From assembly GCA_031254555.1 (NCBI GenBank), contig JAIRUF010000095.1, forward strand, positions 1 through 5,501: a stretch of DNA of 5,501 nt, in the 5' to 3' direction. The translations under genes and the position numbers were made by a program. The stretch comes from Oscillospiraceae bacterium (lineage in GTDB: Bacteria; Bacillota; Clostridia; Oscillospirales; Acutalibacteraceae). This document shows, piece by piece, positions 1 to 4,973 of the stretch (position 1 is its first letter; every line of letters starts with the position of its first letter). A model generated the notes under the pieces. It searched no databases, was not told the DNA's origin, and worked only from the letters and a program-made list of their open reading frames with translations.

Positions 1-2
1 CC

Positions 3-269
3 TATATTAATTGGTATGGGGGTGCGCGTGTTATCAGCCAGGCATTGCATGACTATCCATGCAGCCCGGATTTGCATTTATATAAAGCGCTGTTCGTGTT
101 AATAAATAAGAAAAAAAATTATTTGCCCAGAGGAAATATGACCGCTATTGAACAAAGAGAATATTGGGCTGGGCAAAGGGAAATATTCGAGCATCATAAT
201 AAGATAGCCGCCCAGTATGGTAAAAGAATTATAATCAAAGATGGCGAGTTTTATATAGTGCCATTATAG
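3..269 (+). CDS. 3' end of an unidentified protein gene, cut by the left window edge
   Basis: The frame is open from the window edge to a TAG stop at 267-269, giving 88 residues that begin YINWYGGARV and end EFYIVPL. A TTG at 45 and an ATG at 138 lie inside it, but neither has a convincing ribosome binding site and the frame continues upstream without a stop, so I read it as the C-terminal part of a longer protein. The peptide is rich in Lys, Tyr and Ile, with no signal peptide, membrane segment or cysteine motif. The segment around EYWAGQREIFEHHNKIAAQYG is probably helical. I do not recognise the family; a kinase-like or transferase C-terminus is possible but not supported. Its last 35 bp overlap the end of the convergent gene C, and no terminator is visible just after its stop. 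Confidence 0.6.
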   Translation, partial: YINWYGGARVISQALHDYPCSPDLHLYKALFVLINKKKNYLPRGNMTAIEQREYWAGQREIFEHHNKIAAQYGKRIIIKDGEFYIVPL

Positions 270-1185
270 CTGCATTTATTTTTATAGAAGCAGTTTTGCC
301 ATTAGAGGTCGTGGCGGTTATTACGGCCTCCCCCTGTGCCAAAACTGTTATCCTCCCTTGATTGTCAACCTTTATTATGTTGGGATTGCTGCTTTGCCAT
401 GTTACATTCTTTTCTGAATCGGCTATATCGTTCCCAAGCAGTGTGTATGTCAACTTCTGCGTGCTGCCCACTTTGAGATTTAGCAAATCGCCCTCGTTGA
501 TTTTAATTCCCTCAGGCGGTGATCCGGAAAGCACCACATATATTGCGTGGATCCACTTAGCGGATTCAAATGAAGTTACTGAGGTTAAGTCTGTTTGCCC
601 GCTGCAAAGCCTGAAACTTTCAGCAGAGGTCATCTGTGAAGGCAGCGGAGTTTCCGCAGGATGATTGGTTGAGCATTCATCTGTGGCAATTATTACGGGC
701 ACAACCTTTGCACCGATTTTTGCGGCTGCAGGATCAGTCACCACCCATTCTTGATTATTCGAATCCGTATAGCCGTTTGCCCTCAGATTTGGATAATAAT
801 AACGAGTTGTATCCAAAAGCTCGCTCCTCCCCTTTGATAGGAATTTTGCCTCAGAGTCAACTGTGTAAAAATCAAATTGCCTTATGGAGTTTATGTCAAT
901 ACCGCTTGCATTTAAAATAGTTTTAAGCGTGGGGCCCTTTGCGTATTGCAGCTTTACCGTCCCCACTCTTGTTATATATGTGTAGTAGCTTTCATATTGC
1001 GTCATTCTTTTAAGCTGATCGCGTGTAAATTCTGCCTTTACGGCGTACGGTCCTCCCCAATATCCAACATATATTTTAAGGGTTTCGGGAACTTGTACAG
1101 CGCTTACCGGGATAAAAGCCGACAGCAAGGCAATTAAAAATACAACAACTGTCATTATACTCAACAACTGTCTTAATTTTTTCAT
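235..1185 (-). CDS. Gene C: secreted protein with a sulfite-oxidase-like N-terminal domain and one Big_2 Ig-like domain
   Basis: This is a 316-residue exported protein. The ATG at 1185 is preferred because CGGAGGGAG lies 3 nt before it; an in-frame ATG at 1203 would place this site inside the gene. Residues 1-29 are a signal peptide (MKKLRQ, hydrophobic core, VSA cleavage site). Residues 34-222 match the N-terminal domain of gene B in order: LKIYVGY strand, TLKTILNASGID, RYYYP, VVPVII, RLCSGQ, then a closing HAIYVVL strand. This pattern resembles molybdopterin-oxidoreductase-fold domains of clostridial surface proteins, with binding rather than catalysis inferred. Residues 225-305 are a Big_2 Ig-like domain (VTWQSSNP, IIKVD, GRITVLAQGEAVITATT). 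The protein stops 11 residues later with no membrane segment or sorting signal, unlike A and B. It has two cysteines, C171 and C194, which could form a disulfide. It is last of three leftward genes; its tail overlaps the convergent gene by 35 bp. Confidence 0.88.
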   Translation of the reverse strand: MKKLRQLLSIMTVVVFLIALLSAFIPVSAVQVPETLKIYVGYWGGPYAVKAEFTRDQLKRMTQYESYYTYITRVGTVKLQYAKGPTLKTILNASGIDINSIRQFDFYTVDSEAKFLSKGRSELLDTTRYYYPNLRANGYTDSNNQEWVVTDPAAAKIGAKVVPVIIATDECSTNHPAETPLPSQMTSAESFRLCSGQTDLTSVTSFESAKWIHAIYVVLSGSPPEGIKINEGDLLNLKVGSTQKLTYTLLGNDIADSEKNVTWQSSNPNIIKVDNQGRITVLAQGEAVITATTSNGKTASIKINAAIMALYKTRHL

Positions 1186-1188
1186 AAG

Positions 1189-1197
1189 CTCCCTCCG
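1189..1197 (-). promoter_or_regulatory. Ribosome binding site that fixes the start of gene C
   Basis: Reads CGGAGGGAG on the minus strand, with the GGAGG core 6 nt before the ATG at 1185. It decides against the upstream in-frame ATG at 1203, which has no comparable site before it. Confidence 0.8.
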
Positions 1198-1226
1198 TTC
1201 CATATCGGCATAAAAATAAAACCGTA

Positions 1227-1263
1227 ACCTGATTCCCCATTAAAACCGGTTGGGGAATCAGGT
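1227..1263 (-). terminator. Perfect 13-bp hairpin between genes B and C, probable terminator or attenuator
   Basis: Bases 1227-1239 pair perfectly with 1251-1263 (ACCTGATTCCCCA with TGGGGAATCAGGT) around an 11-nt loop. It begins 17 nt after the stop of gene B. On the minus strand the stem is followed by a broken T-rich run (TTACGGTTTTATTTTTATG, starting with the last stem base); on the plus strand it is followed by CTTTTTT. The plus-strand version is the more canonical terminator, so the site may be bidirectional and also stop antisense transcripts entering from the left-hand gene. For the operon it would be a partial terminator lowering gene C expression. Confidence 0.8.
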
Positions 1264-1280
1264 CTTTTTTAATACTTAAC

Positions 1281-2933
1281 TTACGCTTCTACTTTTCTTT
1301 TACCATTAATGATTACAATTCCTGCAAATGAACCTAAGCATAAAACAGCAAAAGCTGCAAATTGCGGGTTATCTCCCGTTGATCCGCCGTTAGACTTTTT
1401 ATCGTTACCTTTCTGGTCTGCTAGATCCGTTGGGTCAGTCGGGTCCGTAGGATCCGTAGGATCTGTCGGGTCTGTCGGGTCTGTTGGATCTGTCGTATCT
1501 GTTTTCTCCACATAACCCAGTCCAAAAACTCCGAGCAATGCTGACTGAATTGACACGGTGGCACCGCCTTGCGAGATTGTTGCATCAACTATCTGCGCGT
1601 CTCCGTCTATTCCAAATGCCGCGCCAAACTCAAACTCTTGCGTTACTTCATTGACAAGTGTCAGTGTATATGGAGTTTTCAACTCTTTGATTTCAGTTGC
1701 TACACCATCCACAACTTTGCTGACTGAGACGATAAAGTATACAACACCCTCATGATCTACAAGCTCGCCCGCAATCGCATCAATATCAGCGGCATCAATA
1801 CCGGCGGCTGCAGCTGCTGCAGCGTCCCCTATTAATTCAAAATTTATGACAATTTTTATCTCGCTGCCGTCTATTGCGGCATCAATATCCGCCTGCGTTA
1901 TAAGTTCAGCTATAAGCGCGTCCTCGTCAATAGTGATGGAATCACTGAGATCTCCTGTATACTCAACCTCAAATGTTGGTGTTACAGGTGGCGGTGTAGC
2001 GCCGTTATAGTAGAACGTCTGCACGTCGCTGTCAAGCCCCCAGCGGCCAGCAACCATAACCTTTACTATTGTAGGCTTATCTGTAAATGTGTAAGAGTTG
2101 AAGTTTGCATTGTTGTTGACTTGAGCATAATCGTATACTGTGTCATATATTGTAGGGTCGCTTGGAACTTCGCCGTCCACTCCAACGGTGTAGTATACAA
2201 ATGCTCTGCCGTTTGGATCAGTAAAGTTTAGTTTTTCACCGACAAGGTCTGTCGCGCCGCTTGCTATACTTGGTGTGACCGGCTTAAATTTTTCAGCCTT
2301 CTCATCAGTAATTTCTATTGTGCCCGGAGCTGGTTTTCCCTCATTTGTAAGCATATATTTTGAAAAGGCGTCCCTTTGCTGTTCCTGAGGGGTTTCCTGT
2401 CCAAACCTTAAAACTCCCGTTCCAGCAAAATCAATTATCATGGGAACGAGGACCTTACCGTCCTGCGCAGTTGCCCATGACGCACTGTCAAGCGTCGAAC
2501 CTAGAAAGCTGCGAACCTGCCCACCGTTAGGGAAATAATACCTGGGGGTGTTAAAAGCCTTATCAACTGTGAGCTTTACTATAAAGGTTCCACTACTGTC
2601 TATAAAATTGATGATACGGTCTCCGTCGAGCGAGCTTACATCAATGCCGAGGGAAGCCAATATACCTTCGACTGTGGCACCTTTAACATTGAGATTGGTT
2701 CCAGGTGAAGGGTTAGTATTATAATCTGAGAAATTATATGATACATCCCCCTCCGCTAACGCAATAACATTTAAATCATCCATGCTAAGTTCGTAAATTT
2801 CACCATTATATTTTACTATAAGATGGGGGTCACTGCCTGCTGCTGACGCTGTTAACTGGACAATAAAAAGCCCAACTATTATCGATAAACATACCAGCAA
2901 CGCTAAAAATCGCTTGTTTTTTAATTTACTCAT
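1281..2933 (-). CDS. Gene B: surface protein with sulfite-oxidase-like domain, chitobiase-C-like domain, DPT repeat and degenerate sorting tail
   Basis: A 550-residue exported protein. The ATG at 2933 is chosen over an in-frame GTG at 2939 because AAAGGA lies 8 nt before the ATG but only 2 nt before the GTG. Residues 1-32 are a signal peptide (KNKRFLALLVCLSIIVG, TASAA) nearly identical to that of gene A. Residues 36-205 are the domain shared with gene C (TVEGILASLGID, RYYFP, VLVPMII, RFGQ). Residues 218-309 resemble the chitobiase/beta-hexosaminidase C-terminal domain (FVYYTVGVDGEVPSDPTIYD, then a KVMVAG strand). Residues 320-475 resemble the matching part of A, including GDAQIVDATIS against GEAQIVDAIVS, and contain an Ala-rich stretch at 370-388. 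Residues 482-502 are seven DPT triplets, probably a wall-spanning linker. The tail has GGSTGDNPQ, a membrane segment at about 525-543 and GKRKVEA. This is sortase-signal-like but lacks LP, so anchoring is likely while covalent attachment is uncertain. Precise ligands are unknown. Confidence 0.9.
   Translation of the reverse strand: MSKLKNKRFLALLVCLSIIVGLFIVQLTASAAGSDPHLIVKYNGEIYELSMDDLNVIALAEGDVSYNFSDYNTNPSPGTNLNVKGATVEGILASLGIDVSSLDGDRIINFIDSSGTFIVKLTVDKAFNTPRYYFPNGGQVRSFLGSTLDSASWATAQDGKVLVPMIIDFAGTGVLRFGQETPQEQQRDAFSKYMLTNEGKPAPGTIEITDEKAEKFKPVTPSIASGATDLVGEKLNFTDPNGRAFVYYTVGVDGEVPSDPTIYDTVYDYAQVNNNANFNSYTFTDKPTIVKVMVAGRWGLDSDVQTFYYNGATPPPVTPTFEVEYTGDLSDSITIDEDALIAELITQADIDAAIDGSEIKIVINFELIGDAAAAAAAGIDAADIDAIAGELVDHEGVVYFIVSVSKVVDGVATEIKELKTPYTLTLVNEVTQEFEFGAAFGIDGDAQIVDATISQGGATVSIQSALLGVFGLGYVEKTDTTDPTDPTDPTDPTDPTDPTDPTDLADQKGNDKKSNGGSTGDNPQFAAFAVLCLGSFAGIVIINGKRKVEA
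1428..1490 (-). repeat. Seven 9-bp tandem repeats encoding (Asp-Pro-Thr)7 in gene B
   Basis: Seven in-frame 9-bp units encode DPT. One degenerate unit flanks each side: DTT at 1491-1499 and DLA at 1419-1427. Two adjacent pairs are identical at DNA level (GACCCGACA twice, GATCCTACG twice), while the others differ at synonymous positions. That suggests stepwise slippage of an older tract. The product is an extended acidic spacer between the folded domains and the membrane tail. Confidence 0.95.
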
Positions 2934-2941
2934 GTACACAA

Positions 2942-2947
2942 TCCTTT
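2942..2947 (-). promoter_or_regulatory. Ribosome binding site deciding the start of gene B
   Basis: AAAGGA on the minus strand, 8 nt before the ATG at 2933. It is too close to the GTG at 2939 for that codon to be the start. Confidence 0.65.
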
Positions 2948-2979
2948 CTTTTTTATATTTTAGTTCCTCCTATTTATAA

Positions 2980-3016
2980 TTTAATTCCCCGGCATATAAA
3001 ATACCGAGGAATCAAA
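2980..3016 (-). terminator. 13-bp hairpin between genes A and B, probable terminator or attenuator
   Basis: On the minus strand TTTGATTCCTCGG pairs with CCGGGGAATTAAA around an 11-nt loop, starting 11 nt after the stop of gene A. Two of the 13 pairs are G-U in the minus-strand RNA but become A-C mismatches in a plus-strand RNA, so the structure is suited to leftward transcription. The following TAAATTATAAATA is AT-rich but not a pure U run, so termination is probably incomplete. Its arms share GATTCC and GGGGAAT with the B/C hairpin. Confidence 0.7.
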
Positions 3017-3027
3017 AATTTAAAATT

Positions 3028-4617
3028 TTATTTTACTGCTACTTTTCTTTTTCTGTTGATAACTACAACGCCTGCAATTGCGCCTGCTCCAAGAATTGCG
3101 AAGATCAAAAATTCCGGTGTTTCATCAGCAGTTTTTACGCCGCCTGTTTTTTTATCGTCTTTTTTGTTGCCGTCTTTCTTGTTGTCATCTTTCTTGCCGC
3201 CATCATCTGAAAGAGTGGTTGCAATTGCGAACTCGTCAAGGCTTATAAGTGTGAAAGATAAAGTTGTTCCGTCCTCAGAAACTATGGCATCAACGATTTG
3301 GGCCTCGCCGTCAATAATCATAAGAACCTTAAAATCAGATCCCTGAAGATCTTCCGGTAGTGCAAACTCGATGAACAATGGCTGTTCTAGAAGACCTGTG
3401 ATTTCTTCTGTCTCATTGTTTGCAGTCTTTGTGATCTTTAAGGTGAAGAAATCTAATCCATCATATGTCTCACCTGCAAGAGCATCTGTAAATAACTTTT
3501 CGTTGCCTGAGCTGTCAAGTTGTATCAGCTCAATTTTAAACTTTATTGGATAACCATCTTCCACATATGCACGGATGTCGTCCTCAGTTACATAGAGTGC
3601 ATGAAGGTAATTTTTAATTTCCTCAATATTTACTAAATATCCCGCGTTACTAAAATCATACTCAACTATATAAGTATATACTTGATCTTCAAAATCTTCA
3701 TAACCTTCAGACGTTATCAAGATGTCAAATATATTTGCCTCGTCGCTGTCAAATAATGAATTGGGGAAAGTTATTACTCCTACTTCAGGGTCTATCTCTA
3801 CAAGGTCAGTTACATCTTCATCGTTTACATAAATTTTGATGCCGTCAAGCCAATCTGTCTCATCGGGATCAAACTGAACATAATAATTGTCGTCCTCATC
3901 AAAATCTGAATATAATATAGGAGCCGCTTTGTCTCCATCGCCTGGCTCTGTTGTGTCTTCTTCCTCAACTGTAAGTGTGAAAGTTACATCGTCATAGCCA
4001 TCAGCTGTTATTTTAACTGCATAGCTGCCTTCTGCCAGTTCCTCATCGAGTGTTAATGTTATTTTTCCGTCTGTTCCTACAACAAAGTTACTTGAATCTA
4101 CTGGAACTCCGTCAATAGATATTCCATCTATTGCAGCAAACCAATCTGCAAATTCGTCTAAAAGATCGCTTAAATCAAGAACGATTTCGTCACCCGGCTC
4201 TACTGTCACAGCTGGTACTATTGGTGCAGTGGTTTCATCTCCGCCTTCGTCAGAAGAGTCGGTGATATTAATTGTGGTCTGAATAGTATCTGCATCTTTA
4301 TCGGTTGAACTTGTTATGAGCAATACATGAGTTCCTACACCAAGCTCCTGAAGAGTTGCAGCCGGAATCATGAGAGATCCAGCATCTATGTCATATGAAG
4401 CCGGATTTAAAGCTGTGTCACCTAATGATACTGTGTCATGTTCTTCTAGTATGTCACCATCTGAAACATTAAGCGCATAGTCATCAGCCATTCCATTAAG
4501 GTCTACCGAATACGAGGTGTCGGCTGACGCCATCAGTTGGAAAGCAAACAGTCCAACTATGATAGACATGCCCACCAACAGCGCAATAAAGCGCCTGCTT
4601 TTAACTTTGTTCATCAT
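3028..4617 (-). CDS. Gene A: multidomain surface protein with CBM_X2-like and Shr/HID-like modules and a degenerate sorting tail
   Basis: A 529-residue exported protein starting MMNKVKSRRF. The ATG at 4617 is favoured by AGAGGAAG 5 nt upstream; a longer frame from 4701 has no binding site and would bury the signal peptide. Residues 1-32 are the signal peptide (IALLVGMSIIVGLF, MASA). Residues 61-118 resemble a CBM_X2-type module (SLGDTALNPASYDI, LMIPAATLQELGVGTHVLLI). Residues 133-217 and 232-318 look like two DUF1533 or Shr-type haemoglobin-interacting modules, each ending in an ITxxGYxDx strand (ITADGYDDV, ITSEGYEDF); assignment is by pattern only. Residues 319-470 match the C-terminal module of B. 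A Lys/Asp-rich linker (GGKKDDNKKDGNKKDDKK) follows, then GVKTADETPEF, a membrane segment at about 503-520 and NRKRKVAVK. The tail aligns with LPxTGD signals but has no LP and has A for G. The protein is strongly acidic outside the tail. It is first in the three-gene cluster and lies behind the only strong promoter seen. Ligand unknown. Confidence 0.9.
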   Translation of the reverse strand: MMNKVKSRRFIALLVGMSIIVGLFAFQLMASADTSYSVDLNGMADDYALNVSDGDILEEHDTVSLGDTALNPASYDIDAGSLMIPAATLQELGVGTHVLLITSSTDKDADTIQTTINITDSSDEGGDETTAPIVPAVTVEPGDEIVLDLSDLLDEFADWFAAIDGISIDGVPVDSSNFVVGTDGKITLTLDEELAEGSYAVKITADGYDDVTFTLTVEEEDTTEPGDGDKAAPILYSDFDEDDNYYVQFDPDETDWLDGIKIYVNDEDVTDLVEIDPEVGVITFPNSLFDSDEANIFDILITSEGYEDFEDQVYTYIVEYDFSNAGYLVNIEEIKNYLHALYVTEDDIRAYVEDGYPIKFKIELIQLDSSGNEKLFTDALAGETYDGLDFFTLKITKTANNETEEITGLLEQPLFIEFALPEDLQGSDFKVLMIIDGEAQIVDAIVSEDGTTLSFTLISLDEFAIATTLSDDGGKKDDNKKDGNKKDDKKTGGVKTADETPEFLIFAILGAGAIAGVVVINRKRKVAVK

Positions 4618-4622
4618 ATTAT

Positions 4623-4630
4623 CTTCCTCT
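4623..4630 (-). promoter_or_regulatory. Ribosome binding site fixing the start of gene A
   Basis: AGAGGAAG on the minus strand, with its GAGG core 8 nt before the ATG at 4617. A second ATG follows directly (MM), so initiation at 4614 is also possible. The upstream ATG at 4701 has no such site. Confidence 0.75.
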
Positions 4631-4858
4631 TTTCCATAAAATAATCTTTTTGCTTTGATATAATAAGTGCCAAGCCATATATTAAAGGCACTAATTCCCA
4701 TTTATATTTTACGCTAAAAAAAAATTTTTTAAACACTACATCATCAAAATTGCCTTTTCAAATACGGAAGGCCACACAATTTCTCGTATAACCCAATGGC
4801 TTGTTACCATAGCATATATTTGCCTTAGGTAATTAAGCTTGGCTTTGTTGAATGATTA

Positions 4859-4873
4859 AGTTTTCAAGGTACA
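4859..4873 (-). promoter_or_regulatory. boxA-like antitermination sequence in the leader
   Basis: The minus strand reads TGTACCTTGAAAACT about 22 nt after the predicted transcription start. From memory the Bacillus rrn boxA-type sequence is TGTTCTTTGAAAACT, which differs at two positions. Such sites recruit NusB and S10 (NusE) in rRNA operons. Here no rRNA follows, so a role in reading through the hairpins inside the surface-protein cluster is inferred, not shown. Confidence 0.4.
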
Positions 4874-4901
4874 CAAAAAATCACCACAATCACATATGTT
4901 A

Positions 4902-4930
4902 AATATACACCTTTAATTGTCACCTGTCAA
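4902..4930 (-). promoter_or_regulatory. Sigma-A-type promoter for the surface-protein cluster
   Basis: On the minus strand TTGACA (4930-4925) is a perfect -35 element. A 17-bp spacer and TATATT (4907-4902), a 5-of-6 match to the -10 consensus, follow. The predicted start is near 4895. This is the only near-consensus promoter I see in the window, and it faces gene A. Confidence 0.8.
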
Positions 4931-4932
4931 TT
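4915..4932. promoter_or_regulatory. Imperfect palindrome overlapping the -35 box, candidate operator
   Basis: AATTGTCACCTGTCAATT is symmetric at 14 of 18 positions and also contains TGTCA twice in direct orientation. It covers the -35 element and part of the spacer, the classic place for a repressor to block RNA polymerase. No regulator can be named from the sequence. Confidence 0.35.
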
Positions 4933-4937
4933 ACTTT

Positions 4938-4969
4938 TACAAAATATTACCATTTTGTAATATTTTGTA
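4938..4969. repeat. Perfect 13-bp AT-rich inverted repeat, candidate transcript end or operator
   Basis: TACAAAATATTAC at 4938-4950 pairs perfectly with GTAATATTTTGTA at 4957-4969 around a 6-nt loop. It lies 4 nt beyond the stop of the zinc-finger-like gene and 7 bp upstream of the -35 box of the gene A promoter. There is no U run after the stem on either strand, which weakens the intrinsic-terminator reading. It could instead be a protein-binding palindrome or AT-rich upstream element for the promoter, or serve more than one role. Confidence 0.6.
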
Positions 4970-4973
4970 TATA

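Larger units (their letters stand above)
4618..4895 (-). promoter_or_regulatory. Long structured 5' leader of the surface-protein cluster
   Basis: The predicted start point near 4895 lies about 278 nt before gene A. In minus-strand RNA, 4790-4849 can fold into an imperfect hairpin of about 19 pairs: AAC/GTT, CCAA/TTGG, GCTT/AAGC, TTACC/GGTAA and GCA/TGC, separated by small internal loops. A second hairpin at 4747-4782 pairs AAATT with AATTT and GCCTT with AAGGC around a 5-nt bulge. A third at 4666-4692 pairs AGTGCC with GGCACT. A6 followed by T9 lies at 4716-4730. I could not match the leader to a known riboswitch: fragments such as AAAGCC and CTAAGG recall c-di-GMP-I aptamers, but the conserved core is absent. 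It may be a riboswitch, protein-binding leader or mRNA-stabilising structure. Confidence 0.5.

Noticed and set aside
291..347. Inverted repeat CAGTTTTG / CAAAACTG
   Set aside because: Eight pairs with a 41-nt loop inside the coding region of gene C, no U run; not a credible terminator.
1419..1499. CRISPR-like array
   Set aside because: The 9-bp units are contiguous, in frame and coding, with no spacers.
1309..1515. Plus-strand frame with Ser-Val-Gly repeats
   Set aside because: It is the reverse complement of the DPT repeat in gene B and has no independent support.
4614..4637. Seven-codon frame (MEKRKII) whose TGA overlaps the gene A start
   Set aside because: Its own binding site is poor and its codons coincide with the ribosome binding site of gene A; likely chance.
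4618..4701. Upstream ATG that would extend gene A by 28 residues
   Set aside because: No ribosome binding site precedes it, and the extension would place a non-signal sequence before a clear signal peptide.
4716..4730. A6-T9 tract as a transcription terminator in the leader
   Set aside because: No GC-containing stem directly precedes the T run; the nearest hairpin ends about 22 nt earlier.
4790..4872. Possible c-di-GMP-I (GEMM) riboswitch, from AAAGCC, CTAAGG and ATGGTA in order
   Set aside because: The conserved GGCAAAC and GACGCAAAGC core and the GNAA loop arrangement are missing and spacing is wrong; kept only as an unassigned leader.
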